This document shows, one piece after another, positions 34,706 to 46,594 of a stretch of 64,000 nucleotides of DNA (its first letter is position 1; the number at the start of each line of letters is the position of its first letter). The position numbers and the translations under genes are program-made. The notes under the pieces are model-generated. The model was not told the origin of the DNA. It saw only the letters and a list, made by a program, of their open reading frames with translations, and did no database searches. Source of the stretch: Neopestalotiopsis rosae (lineage: Eukaryota; Ascomycota; Sordariomycetes; Amphisphaeriales; Sporocadaceae); the NCBI GenBank assembly GCA_023078685.1, contig JALGAS010000002.1:4216001-4280000 (forward strand), in the 5' to 3' direction.

Positions 34706-35265
34706 ATGGCGTTTTCTACAAGATCCTTCGGGGGGCATCTTCGCCAAGGTTCGGCAGCAGGCAGCATTGCTTCGCAGTCCACTGGCCAGTCGAGCGCATT
34801 ACAAGCCCGAATCGATGAGAAAAAGGCTGAGCTAGAGAACCTGAAAGAGCTAAGGGACTTGAGCGCAGCTGTCGCAAACCAGATGGAGGCTCTAGAGGCG
34901 AAGCTATCTACATTATCAGATGGGACGGAAGGTATGGAACAACAGAAGAGTTCCAAATCAAAGACTTTCATTGACATCGGAGACAGCAATCGCAACAGTA
35001 CTTTCAAATTGGCACAACGTATTACGGGCTATCAATATGGCGTCAGGTATGATCGCTACGACTGAACGAGGTGAAAGCTTACAGAAGCTGACCGTGATAA
35101 ACAGCCAAGATACCCAAACCTCGCGAGGCCACAGATGATCAAGACGACGAACAGACGGTCCCCTTGCCGCAGACATTGGTGCGAATTCCTACAGAGCATG
35201 CCCCTGCATTACAAGCGCAAGCCGAGAACTTGGAGAACGAGCAGAACTCTTCTACGTTATCTTGA
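34706..35265 (+). CDS. dad2: DASH/Dam1 complex subunit Dad2
   Basis: Exons 34706-34931, 34987-35046 and 35105-35265 give 148 residues. The Dad2 core (PF08654) spans about residues 30-100: ALQARIDEKKAELENLKELR, DLSAAVANQMEALEAKLSTL, SDGTEAIATVLSNWHNVLRA and INMASAKIPKP. The second and third blocks are joined only after splicing; the unspliced frame stops early, which confirms the introns. The C-terminus is acidic and Gln-rich. Dad2 is a coiled-coil subunit of the ring-forming DASH complex that couples kinetochores to microtubule ends. The 55-nt first intron and 58-nt second intron are standard. It is divergent from shugoshin. Confidence 0.92.
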
Positions 35266-36211
35266 AGAAGCCTCAACCTACCAAATTCTCTGCACCACAT
35301 CGTTTAGGCGAGCGAAAATAGTACCATACAGCTCCTGGTGGTCCAGCTATAGTCCTCCGACATGTCTCAAAGAAGCAAGACAGCAGATCGTCACAAGAAG
35401 GCTGTCGTGTCGAAATGTGGTACTGGGACAATCACCAGTTACTCCGAGACATTCGTCACATCAACTAATTTGGTGGACTACGAAGCATATCGACAGCACC
35501 ATGATAGATTTGTCGACATGAACATACACAAGCTCTTGCTTGATACAACCAGCCTCGTTCAAGGACTTTGGTCGTGTACTTGCAGGCAGTAATTTATGTA
35601 CCTTGAGTTATCTCAGCGGCAGCTGCGGGGCACATGCAGCACAAGCGCGTCTGGTAGGAGACGCGTCGAGTCCGTGTTAGTCAGCGGTTGCTTGGGGGGA
35701 TACCCAGCTTATTGTTTGGTACATTTGGAAACTCAAAAGAAAACTCGCGGGGAAGCTGCTTCCGACCGCTTTGTTTATTGCAGTAAAGCAAAACAAAGGT
35801 GCGCGGGAAAAGAGTTTCAAAGAAAGCACCATCCTCATCAGGATTAAGTATCAGATCTGTTTGGTAACCAGCTGCAGGTCCCAGGACCAACCAAACACAC
35901 CACCCATTCATAGAATCAACATACTGCTACGCTTTTTTGGAAGAAAAAAAATCACCAATTGAATCCAGACCCTCCAAATCATCTACCAATTTCCTACTAC
36001 AATACTATTGATCCTCTCGCTCAGGGCCCCCAAGGTCACTCTCTCTGCTGCCCCGCTTTGTTGTAATTAGACAATACTCCCGTGCTTGAGCCGGAGATTA
36101 TTGTCTCGCGCCAATCCTTGCCCTCACGACTTCTTTAGCCCGCGTCCGCCGGTCTTCTGGCCATTTGGACCGTGTCCCTAATCTTCGATTGAAAGAAAGG
36201 GCACATGAACA
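35266..36211. other. Intergenic region
   Basis: Contains the 3' flank of the Dad2 gene and the promoter and leader of the next gene. Short frames at 35135-35592 run out of phase over the Dad2 last exon and beyond and are judged non-coding. Nothing else was recognised. Confidence 0.5.
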
Positions 36212-38413
36212 ATGGCTTCAGACACTCAACCCTCGACTCGATTCGACGTCTTTAAGGACTCGGGCAGCTTCAGCTGTGACGATAGCGACCTGTCGAGTCT
36301 TGACCCAATTGACTTTGCCGATAGCAGTCTGCTTCCTCTGAGTGACATCTCCATCTCCCATGCTCAAAATCGTCAATCACTAGGTTCAACTTCCGCCGTG
36401 GAGTCACTTTCTACCGCCCTCAAGGAGTTTCACATTGGCGAGTCTCCCGAGCACATACAATACAAGGGCAAGGCGCTTGGTCTAAAGGCCATCAAGCAGT
36501 CCATTGCCCGCTCCAGCATTCAGCCTTTTGGAACTGCTGCTGCATTGAACCCGATCAAGGTCCTTGAGACTGTGCCCGAGGATAACAGCCAAGAAGGCTC
36601 ATCCAGCATCGAGGTCGGCAGCGATTCAGATCGCAGCCAGCACTATATCCAAATCCCAGGTGAGTTGTCGTCAACTAGTGGTCAGGTAAACCCACTATTA
36701 GTGAATGGACCACTAACATGCCTTTCCATAGTGGAACAGTATACTCACCATCCTCTGTCTGAAGCCGCACGCAACCTATCTTCGGTCCAGGAACAGTTGG
36801 CCAAACATCGCAGGCTAGAATACGAGTGGGTTATGACTATCAGAATTCCCGAGTCATTACTCATTGATACGGAATCTACACAAACCGAGAAAGCAACAAG
36901 CTGCGCGACTACCAGGCTCTACTTTGGCTGCAACCTACTCCCAGACCAGCCCGACACAGATCCAGAACAACCTTTGTATAGTCTCCTCGTGACGCCACTG
37001 GAAGGTAATGCACAACTAGACGCGGCAACTGAGCTGGAAGACGATGAAATGATGTCCTTGACAGGATATAATGCTGTCGAGCAAGTCTCGCCCTCGCAAG
37101 TTTCAGACCAGAAACCGGAAGTCTGTGTTGCAGAAATCTCCCTAGATGATGCCAAGTCCATTGATGGTGACAGCTCGGTAGAAGCGCTATCAATCACAAC
37201 GGGGGAGCCAGCTGCTCGCATTGAAGACTCTGTGGAGGCACTGGATCAACTAGAGGAACAGCTCGAGGCTTTCGATCTCGCAGCTTCTATGAGAAACCTC
37301 GTCACGCATGGCACGCATGGTTCTGGCAAGTCTTTACCAAATGAGACATGCCCAATACCCGCACCAACACCTAGCAAGAGCAGTGAAGCAGCACCTCGAA
37401 TCCAGCATAGATCACCAAGAACAGATGTATCTGCTTTAAGAGTGAACACGTTTCATTCGACTCGTTCGCCAACTGGTCGTAGGCCTGGTTCGATGGCTGG
37501 CATGGACGCCCCAAAGCTGCTCGATTCCCCCAAGCTGAAGGTAGAGGACAAGCCTCTGGTCCAGGCTCCTGTTAAGAAAGCTGCACCAAAGCTTACGAGC
37601 CTTTTGCCGCCCAAACAGCCGGCCAAATCGACGAAGCCTCCGACAGTTGCTACTTTTGAGCTCCCAGGAGAAGCAGTGGCTCGTCGTCTCAAGGAGCAGC
37701 GAGAGGCACGGCTATCAATGGCAGCAAACGGCAAGAAGCCCGAAGCCACACCCAAGTCGAGTTTGAGACGCACCAAGTCAGCGAAACCTCCGACGCGGCC
37801 TGACTTCGAGCTTCCCGGAGAAGCCATCTCCCGCCGCAAGAGAGAGGAGCGTGAAGCCAGGCTCAAGGCCGAGGAGGAGGAAGAACGCAAGCGTCGTGAG
37901 TTCAAGGCAAAGCCAGTCCGAATGGGCAGCGTAACTAGTTACATCCCTCGTGACACGGCTACTAGCCGGGCACGACAGAACAAGCCTGTCGAAGGCGCAG
38001 CACAAACGTCTCCAAACCGGCACAAGTCGGCTGCAGTCACGACCTTGGGCTCTGCTGGCACTTTGAGATCAGCTGATCAATTGCAAACTCGTGGCCGACA
38101 TACTGCTGCAGGACCGTCTCAAGAAAGTCGTGCAACTTCTAGCTCCAATGGTAGTGTCAGTGGCAAGCGCAGCTCGGTGTCTTTTGAAGATGTTCAGGCT
38201 CAACGGGCGCGGGGCAAGGAGATTTTGCAACGCGACGGAATGTTTGCGCAAGACAAGCAGCGTGAGAAGCGTGAGCGGGAAGCACTTGCTCGCCTTGCAA
38301 GAGAACAAGCTGCGGAGCGCTCACGTCAGATGAGCCGTGCATGGGCCGAGAAGCAAAAGCAAAAGCGTATGACTATCGGTTCCGTCCGAGATGTTGTCGC
38401 CCCGCCCTCATGA
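36212..38413 (+). CDS. Basic disordered protein with two TPX2-like motifs
   Basis: Exons 36212-36659 and 36732-38413 give 709 residues. The 72-nt intron has a GTGAGT donor and CATAG acceptor and is a multiple of three, so it would be readable through. The N-terminal 150 residues are acidic and Ser-rich. Residues about 175-240 form the only globular-looking segment. From about 470 the protein is Lys/Arg-rich, with two copies of a motif: KPPTVATFELPGEAVARR followed by KEQREARL, and KPPTRPDFELPGEAISRR followed by REEREARL, then a Glu-rich helix and EFKAKPVR. That order (K-P-x-x-x-F-x-L, charged helix, F-K-A-K-P) resembles TPX2-family microtubule motifs (PF06886). The C-terminus is another long charged helix (KEILQRDGMFAQDKQREKRE). 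A microtubule role is an inference from these motifs. I do not recognise an established gene name. Confidence 0.75.
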   Translation: MASDTQPSTRFDVFKDSGSFSCDDSDLSSLDPIDFADSSLLPLSDISISHAQNRQSLGSTSAVESLSTALKEFHIGESPEHIQYKGKALGLKAIKQSIARSSIQPFGTAAALNPIKVLETVPEDNSQEGSSSIEVGSDSDRSQHYIQIPGELSSTSGQVNPLLVNGPLTCLSIVEQYTHHPLSEAARNLSSVQEQLAKHRRLEYEWVMTIRIPESLLIDTESTQTEKATSCATTRLYFGCNLLPDQPDTDPEQPLYSLLVTPLEGNAQLDAATELEDDEMMSLTGYNAVEQVSPSQVSDQKPEVCVAEISLDDAKSIDGDSSVEALSITTGEPAARIEDSVEALDQLEEQLEAFDLAASMRNLVTHGTHGSGKSLPNETCPIPAPTPSKSSEAAPRIQHRSPRTDVSALRVNTFHSTRSPTGRRPGSMAGMDAPKLLDSPKLKVEDKPLVQAPVKKAAPKLTSLLPPKQPAKSTKPPTVATFELPGEAVARRLKEQREARLSMAANGKKPEATPKSSLRRTKSAKPPTRPDFELPGEAISRRKREEREARLKAEEEEERKRREFKAKPVRMGSVTSYIPRDTATSRARQNKPVEGAAQTSPNRHKSAAVTTLGSAGTLRSADQLQTRGRHTAAGPSQESRATSSSNGSVSGKRSSVSFEDVQAQRARGKEILQRDGMFAQDKQREKREREALARLAREQAAERSRQMSRAWAEKQKQKRMTIGSVRDVVAPPS

Positions 38414-40697
38414 GCTCATGGCTTTCAGAGATTTCTTTCATGGCGCCTGTGTCTGGAAACAGCGGCTAGCATTCACAAAAGGTGACGGGATCAAAATTGT
38501 TTTAGTATATGTATGATGACACGAGCGCCGAGTTTGGCGTTCTTGGGGTTACGATGGCATCGCTCGATGCTTATATGATTTTCAAAGGAGTATAGGTAGT
38601 ATTTGATTTTCTGGGCGTTTTGCGGTCTTTCAGGCGTTTCAAAGAGCCGCATCTGTACATTGCCGGGAGAGCTCATGTATACTATTGGAGAGTGGGATGT
38701 CACTCTTGGAGACATTGCTTCAAGTTTCATTCTACCAGATATGTTATTGTATTATGGACTTGGTATGTCCTCTGCCGGGCCTTGTATTGTTCTTATTTCG
38801 AAATCGGTACAACAACGTACACTTGGTAGGACTTGATATACGAGTTGATCGTTCTCTTGTAGTTTATTCGTTTGCACTTGGATTTATTGCAGTCACGACA
38901 GCACGTAATACAAGCAACTAGTGCTGAAGAGAATGAGTTTGAGCCATTGCCGCATGTTTTCATGTTATATGCCAGGCTGCGAAAATGTGACCAATGGTCT
39001 GTTTGTAACATTCTAAACAACAATGAAAGTCGACTTCGATGCAACGCGACCGAAAAGGCCCATCTCCCAAGCAACGTGAAGCTGAGGAACATGGTCTGCC
39101 TACCACATTTGCTTCCCTTTTCAACTCTGCGAGCCGAAGGTATTACGCCGTCCATGACGGTCCGTCTCTGAGCTCAGGTGCCCACAAGTAGTTGGAAAAG
39201 GTCTGCTATGTTGTCTGGTGGCTTGCATGTTGAGAATCACGCAAGATGGCGCCAGAAAGAGAGACTGGATAATAAGTCCGTCAATTATACATGCGCAGGG
39301 TCGCCCAAGCCTTTCACTTGTGTACTAGCGTTACCGAGTCCTTGGTTGAGGCAGCTGAACGGCGCAGGAATATTGGCTGCTTGGGTCGATGGCCTGGAGG
39401 TCTAGACCGTCGAGAGGTGACATCGGCTATAATATACCGATACCAGAAAAATCACGCTCCTTGGCAAAAACTTAATTGGCATACCACCCAACTCTACCTC
39501 TTTTGGTGGAGAGTAGTTAACTCAAAGAGCAATCAAGTAACCTACAAAACTTCTCTGGCTCACCGAATAACATGATTTGGTGAGACTATGCCGTGCAGAC
39601 AGCCATGGTCGTACTTTGTAAGACTGATGGGCGTGTCGTCTGTTATACAGAAAGGATCTGACAAGGACTGTCGCGTGACTTTGAGTAGGTATATTATTTC
39701 ATGCATCAAGTCTATTCCAGGTCACCGATTAGAAGATGTTCCTTGCCTCGATGCCAAGTACATATGTACAGATGCGGAGGGACGGACGCACGCAGGGCAC
39801 TTTTGAGGGGTTTGGGGGCGTTGGGATTCTTAGTAAGAGCAGACGGTAGTGAATGAATGCTCCAGTCTGGTACTTCCTGCCTGGACTGGGTACTTTTTTC
39901 ATACCCTCGATGCTATGAAGTATGTAGCTAAGCTAGCTACCTTGATGCAGGTAAGTCAAGTACAGGTCACTCACCAACCACTTATGTGTCGAATGTGGTC
40001 GGTCTCCAGGGCTGTAATGGGCTTCTATCGTCTGCAGGAATGTCTGGTACCCTCGGTAGCCCATCTTGAACAAGCTAATACACCTACTAGAGGCATGGGA
40101 TCTAGACCTCCAGCTCTCTCACTCAACTGACCTCGACCTCATTCGTTTAAATCGGCTTGCCTGTGATTCAGTTGCTTATTAGGTGCCCGTAACCTTCCTC
40201 TCACACTTCCAGGTATTACTTACTCTCTACCCGACTCTGACAAACCACACTTGGCACCTCGAACAACAAACGCCGACTTCTCTGCCCTTTATTCACTTCC
40301 TCCCATACTTCGTGCACAACATTGAACAAATGATAAGCATCACTACGGACATGGACTCGGTTCCATAGTGTTTGTTTCAAATTGAGCTATAGCACTCGAT
40401 AATTACATTGCGCAGCAGAACCAGTTACGTTTAACCCCACGAACAGCTTGCGCGTTCCCGAGTTTCCGCAACTGCAATCTTGTCGATCTGATCCTAGATC
40501 CCTGGGGCAGATCGCTATCCGTCCCCCAACTGAATTGCAGCGAAACAACGTCCGCCAAGACTTCACTGTCGCAAGCCACCCCACCAATCTCCACGTGCCC
40601 GCCGAGCCCGCGAACCTCCCACCCTGCCGGCCAAGCCTTGGAAGGGGGGAAGCTACTATTTTTCTTGTCCCTTTTTTCTTTTTCTTTGGTGGTTCAC
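38414..40697. other. Intergenic region, 2.3 kb
   Basis: No supported gene. Short frames (60-120 codons) overlap on both strands with no domain signature. The last 60 bases before 40698 are pyrimidine-rich (CTTTTTTCTTTTTCTTT-type), like a fungal transcription start leader for the carboxylesterase. Confidence 0.5.
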
Positions 40698-43152
40698 ATG
40701 CTGTCAGTATCGCCGACGACAGAGGACAGAGATCAGCTTCCTTCATGTCCACCTAAAGCTCACTGCGGCCGCGAAAAGGTCGTCACCACTGTCAACACTC
40801 GCGGCGCTTCTTCTTCTTCTCAGCCCTACGATCTCGAGAGCAATAATAGTAGCACCAAACAGGAAAAGAGCGGCGACGGCAACAGCAGCATGGCGCCCAA
40901 GGCCCCTTGGTGGTCTCGCTACTCGGGCTATACCAAGCTCCAGCGGCCAAGCAGCCCGGCACGTCGTGGCTTCTTTGCTGCATTGGCCGCCAGCGCCGTC
41001 ATAGTTACAGTTGTGCTCGTCTGGCTTTCCAAGACGCATCGACTGGGCTCGGGAAAGGTACGTTAATGCATTGACTGCATTATGCACATTTCCGTTCTTC
41101 TTCTTTTCAGCATGACGACAATGGGGGAGCTCCCAGGCACTTTAAAAGTCGTTTAGGTGCACGGTTTAGGTTCCTTAGGTCCTTGGGGTAATGATTAGCG
41201 CAAGCCGCCGCGATCCACTCTCTCAAGTTCAATGATACTGGAGTTGTTTGATCATGCTAAGGATATCGCATGATATTTGTGCATCGCTACCATTGGAAAG
41301 CATCTTTGTCATTTCTACGCTATCATACTACTCAGGGCTCCGAGGTTTGAGAAAGTCTGACAGCTGACCATTCTCACAGACAAGTGTAAAGATCACATTA
41401 CAACAAGGCACATATCTTGGTGAGACAACACCAAAGTCAAGCATCTACCCTCGCGCAATCGATGCTTGGCGTGGCATTCCCTATGCCCAGTCGACAGGCG
41501 GAGACAACCGTTTCCGCGCTCCACAGCCTCTGTCAAGCGACGCGGGCTCGAGCAAGGTCTATGATGCCCGGGATTTTGGACCCATTTGCGGCAACAACGG
41601 TGAAGAGGACTGCTTGAGCGTTAATGTGTATCGACCTCACTTTGGAGACAATGACCAGGCAGATGCCGCCGACAAGAGTAAATTGAGCCGTGATGGAAGG
41701 CAGCTACCAGCCATGCCCGTTGTCGTCTACGTCCATGGAGGAGGCTTCAATGGTGGAGCTGGCAAAGAGAGGAACATGGCCAGTTTTGTTAGCTGGGCAG
41801 CCATGCCTATAGTCGGCATCAGCTTCAACTACCGGACAGGCGCTCTGGGATTTCTCCCTAGCTCGGTTACGGAAAAGGAGGGAGTCTTGAATCTCGGCCT
41901 CAAAGATCAACAAATGCTTCTAGCCTGGGTGCAGAAGAATGTGGCTACTTTTGGCGGTGACCCAGATAATGTCAATCTCATGGGTTTGAGCGCAGGTGCC
42001 CATTCGATTGGCCATCAGCTCATCTCGTACTCACCGGCGAACAAGCTTACCAACGATGCCGCGCCTTTTCGCAAGGTCATCATGGAGTCTGGTGGCCCAA
42101 CAGCGCGTGCCGTCTTTGCTCCTTCTCATCCTCTTCACGAGCAGCAATTTCAAGAGTTTTTGAGCGCTTGTGGACTTTATGGCATAGCTGATGATGCAAT
42201 CTTTCCAAAACTCAGGGATCTATCGCTTTCTGTCATTCAATCGGCTTCTCAGAGGATCTGGGACAAGTATAATAGCCCGAGTCTGCGGTGGGCATTCCAG
42301 CCAACAATCGATGGACCGGGTGGTGTGATTCCTGACTTACCACTGCGGTCGTGGGAAAAGGGCAACGTTCTGAGAATCCCAATCTTGTCGGGTTTTGACA
42401 CGAATGAAGGCGCCACGTTTGTGCCTCCGAGGGCATCCGACTCTGACGCTCTCCGCGATCTGCTTGGTGGTATTGTACCCGCGCTTAACGAGACGAGTCT
42501 CACCACCATGGAGAACATTTACCCAGACCCCTTGACCACTTCGGAAGGCAAGATTTTGTATTCCTACAAGCCGCCTGCTGGCTTTGGCAAACAATTCTGG
42601 AGGCTGGACGACGCATATGCTCACTATGCATACATTTGTCCGGTCCTGCAGACCGGCCATTACGCATCGACTGCTACAGACTCGAAAGCACCAGTGTATA
42701 TCTATCACTTTGCTGCCCGATCAGGTGCCCATGGAGGTACAGACCACGGTGACGAGGCACCCGTGGTTGCACACGACCAACAGGTTCTGGCCAACTTCCC
42801 AGGCCTCACTGACACTGCCACTCTCATGACCGATTTTTGGACCCGTTTTGCCGCCTTTGGCGATCCGAATCCAGAGTACCTCAGCACGGCCACCAACACA
42901 GGCATGATGTGGATGAAGTACCAGAGTCCATTCTCGGATACTGGCGTCGACAAGGTGACTGGCGCCAACGGCCAGGTGGCTATTTTTGGCCTGGGCAACG
43001 ACGAGCGCATGCTGGCTAGAGGCCGCTCCTCGCCTGGTACGCCGGGGCAAATGGCCAGCCTCACGGAGCGCGAGCTCATGGAGTGCCGCTTCTGGTTTGA
43101 CAGGGTGATATACAGTGAAGGCTTTGGTAATGGCAGCCTTGCATTCACCTAG
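40698..43152 (+). CDS. Membrane-anchored type-B carboxylesterase
   Basis: Exons 40698-41057 and 41380-43152 give 710 residues. I chose the ATG at 40698 over the in-frame one at 40638, because the bases between are a CT-rich tract typical of leaders. Residues 1-90 are polar. One membrane helix at about 92-111 (ALAASAVIVTVVLVWL) follows a basic stretch, predicting a type II anchor with the enzyme outside or lumenal. The alpha/beta-hydrolase domain (PF00135) has EDCLSVNVYRP, the oxyanion loop VYVHGGGFNGG, the nucleophile Ser324 in GLSAG, the acid Glu463 in GFDTNEGATF, and His576 in TDHGDEAP. The triad is complete, so an active esterase is expected; the substrate is unknown. The 322-nt intron is unusually long for this window. 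It is convergent with the Taf4 gene. Confidence 0.9.
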
Positions 43153-44179
43153 ATGCCAATGGTCTTCTCTTTTTTTGATTGAATAGCGCAAGGCATTTTT
43201 TTGCTTTTGGAAAAAAAGAAAGGGGCATGGTAAAGGCGTTTTTTCTTGTGTCCCGTTGGAATGCTGCTCAAGAGGCGTTTCTTGTTCATTGTTTTTTGTA
43301 TGCATGGAATAGCGTGCACTTTTTCGAAATGTACAGTGGATGGAATTCAATTGAGGAAGATTCAAGGTCAGTGGCGTTTCGGACGGGCATGAGTAAAGAG
43401 AAGAAAGACAGGCTTGTAGGGTAGATCCCTTTCCAAGACGGAGTCATGTATAGATGCATTGGTCTACATGCGATGGCCATTCGAATTCTGTAGTTTGGTA
43501 GTCTTCTCATATGAGAAATATGTTGATCACTGCCCATGAAAGTAGCAAACGATTCTCTGTACGAAACGCGTAGTCATTTGTAACAGTGTAACAAAAATTA
43601 CTCTGAGACCTCGGGGTTTGGCGATTTATTGATTGAATGTAGAGCAAGGTAATAAAAGCTACTTAAGAAGCAAGTCTTGGTAATGTGCATGGAAGGCAGA
43701 CATGTTGGCCGTTCACAGCACTCATCAGTTTGGACTCTTGTTCACGACTGCTCTTGTTCTTTGACCAGTCTTTCCACCGATATGCTATAAACCAGTCCTT
43801 GGTCATGTCTGTTCTAGCACATCGGTTTCCACCTTTGAAACCTGGTGACGCGGAAGACAGACAGAGAGACAAGCAGGCAATACTTTGTTTCTGCATCTAG
43901 GCTTGCCAACCGTTCCCTACTCACGTGTGGCTTTCAGGTTACCAAACTCAGCCCCGTCCTTTTTTCTTTTCCCCTTTCCCCGTTAAACAAATAATTAACA
44001 GACGACAGTCGCTCAAACCTGTACCCCGTCCAATGCCTGTCAAAAACGCCTGGCTGAATGAGCTTAAATCTGTATTAGTTACATTGCACATGTCGATTTT
44101 TGTTCTTTGGACACTAGTCTTTTCGACCTTTTCGTAGAAACTGCGGCAACAATTGAAGTTGATAGCTGGGCACCTTCTC
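43153..44179. other. Convergent intergenic region
   Basis: Holds the 3' flanks of the carboxylesterase and Taf4 genes. Overlapping frames of about 70-80 codons on both strands at 43660-43900 show no homology. No RNA gene was seen. Confidence 0.5.
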
Positions 44180-46594
44180 CTAGATGGATGCTGAAGCTAT
44201 TGTGGGAGTTGAGGCCACTGGTGTCGTCGACACAACAGGACTAGCAGCCATTGGCGTGGTAGCTGTCGGTGTAGCAGCGGCGGGTGCTGGAGTTGGGGCT
44301 GGAGCCGGCGAAGGAGCCGGCGATGCTGCTGCAGCCGGTACGGGCGTAGGTGCTGATGATGTCGAAATCGGTGCTGGGGTCGGAGTCGGTGCCATTGCTG
44401 GCGCCGTACTCGTGGTCGGAGTCGGTGTCGGACTTGGAACGGGGGCCGGAGTAGGAGGAGCGGGGACCTTCACCTTGTCACCCCAGTCTGATCTTTCGAG
44501 CTTGATATAGGCTTGCTGGAGTGCGACCTGGTCTGTGAGATATCCGTGTTCCTCCAGGACCTCGATCCAATCTCGCATTTGGATATGCTTGCCTCTGGCT
44601 GAGTCTTCACGAAGACTACCAATCTGCTGGCTGGCGTCCTGTGTCAAGGGGCCCTTTGCAGGCTTATTCGGCCCTCCGCTAGCCGGAGCTGCTGCACCAC
44701 CAGGCCCTCGTGGGGTATTTGCACCACTTCCTCCCGCAGCGCCCGTCATCCATGAGTACTTCTTCTTTTTGCTGCCCATGAATTGACTCAGGGTTGAGTT
44801 CACTGACAAGCTGCTGGTATCAGCTAGCCTGGCAGCCTTCTTGCTTTCTTTCTTGGACAAGGGCTTGGCATCGCCGCTCTCTGGGGCAACAGAACCAGGC
44901 GTGCCTGGAGCTACAGAGCCGGCGCGAGAGGCAGATGTTCCATCAGGATTCTTCTCTCGGTCTGCTGCTTGCTCTGCTCGCTTCTGGCGTTTTCTCAGCC
45001 GTGCTTCCTCGGCACTCCGCGAGGTCTTGCCAAGAGACACAATCGTATCGGCAAATGGGTTTTTAACCGATGCCTCGGAGACCGGTGTTGGTAAACCGTT
45101 GCTCAGCTCATCTGCCGGCCCTTGAATACTGTTAATATTTTCCCAATCATGGGAGGGAAAGACCCCGGTTCACTTACTCTTGCGGGAATTAGTGCGAGGG
45201 CTCACTGCACTATCCGACATGACTGGTGGCACAGCTGCTTCAACCCACTCGGCAGGAGGCTTGCCATGAGCAGTCTGCTGGCGATTGGAAGCAATCAAGT
45301 TGGCATCTGTCAGTAGCTCTCCAAGTCGTGTTTTGGTTGCTAATGACAGTAAGGCGACCTGGTCGATCAAGTAGGCCTCCTTGGGGAGGAAAGAGCCTGC
45401 GGTCGTGACAATAGCATTGTCCTCTGAAGTCTTCGTCGTAACGCGTACATACGGCTTCTCCCATTGATTTGGATTGGAAAACCGGCCAAGTGGCATGTTA
45501 GGATTCGGTGGTTTCGGGTCGAGGTTGAGCTCCAGGCCATTAGCCGCAGCTGCTTTGCTCATCCGGGCGTGCAATAGAGCAGGAAGTACGAATCCCTGCT
45601 GTAAGAAATCCTGTGCTCTGGAAACTCCATAGCGATGAGCAGCGTCGTTCCAAACCTTGTCCGCCGCATCTGCTGCCATTTCCTCTTGTGACTTGCTTTG
45701 ACCCGTCTCTGCAGGTTGATTTGCAGGGCCTGCACCGTAGAAACTGCCTCTCCCACCCGGAACATGCGATCCAAATCCATATCTTGTCTCATAGTCGTTC
45801 ATATACTGCTCTTCCTCATCAAGATTGATGCCTGTTCCTGCCAGCGAATCGTCCATCTCATATTGATAGCTCTTAACGGGCACCGCTGGTTTCGGTGCGT
45901 TCAAATGCGGTGGTGGACCCATTGCACCGGGAGTCGATACTGGTTGTACATGCGCAGTAGGTGAAAAGGTCGCATTGGCGTAGCCGTGTCCTGTTCCGTT
46001 GGGCTGCTGGATGTGAGGCGATGGCGGAGGATGACTGATGGCACCTGGACTATGCGCTGCCATGTGATTTGCGCTTGGCTGGGGTGTTGCGTGATGCTGC
46101 GGAGGCGCAAAACGCTGGTTGACAGTAGTTCCTGGCGTTAATCGGCCATTTTGCTGCTGAGCCAATTGAGCCTGGTTGTATGTCGGCGTGTAAGACGTGT
46201 TCTGGTGGGGTTGCTGCACCGAAGCTTGCGGTTGTTGCTGCGGTTGAGTCTGCGCAAAATGGCTGACGGAAGGCGAGGCCATGCTTGACGTAGGCGTTCT
46301 CACTCCCGGTGTGCTGTGGCCAGAACTCGAGAAATTTCCAGCTGGGAAGGTAGGCGACCTTGGGTCCGGCGACGGTCTTGGTGGTTGCGTTTGATGTTGC
46401 GGGGGCTGCCTAATTTGCTGAGCAGCACCTGGGGAAGGAGCGTGCTGCGCTTGCTGGTGAGGTTGCTGGTGTTGTTGTTGTTGGGGAGGTTGCTGCTGCG
46501 GAACGTGAGGCGAATAGGCTCTGTTCTGGTTAAGTGGTTGTTGCTGCTGCGGTTGCGGCGCGCTCTGAACGAGCGGCTGCGGAGGTTGCGACAT
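44180..46594 (-). CDS. taf4: Transcription initiation factor TFIID subunit 4 (Taf4)
   Basis: Exons 46594-45178 and 45120-44180 give 785 residues. Residues 1-235 are Gln/Pro-rich. A conserved start of the core follows (YQYEMDDSLAGTGINLDEEE). The TAF4 family domain (PF05236) runs from about 290: AADKVWNDAAHRYGVSRAQD, FLPKEAYLIDQVALLSLATK, RLGELLTDANLIA, EEARLRKRQKRAEQAADREK and KKKKYSWMTG. TAF4 pairs with TAF12 through a histone-fold-like helix and is central to TFIID assembly at RNA polymerase II promoters. After KLERSDWGDKVKV the protein ends in about 95 residues made almost only of Ala, Pro, Thr and Ser. The intron joins a phase-1 donor (GTAAGT) to an AAG acceptor at 45121-45123. An alternative GTGAAC donor with the CAG acceptor six bases upstream also keeps frame, so the junction may be off by one residue. 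Confidence 0.87.
44183..44470 (-). repeat. Ala/Pro/Thr low-complexity coding repeat in taf4
   Basis: Imperfect six- to nine-base units coding for Ala-Pro, Thr-Pro and Ala-Ala-Thr fill the last 95 codons of the gene. The third bases vary, so the repeat is older than a simple recent slippage tract. Confidence 0.7.
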
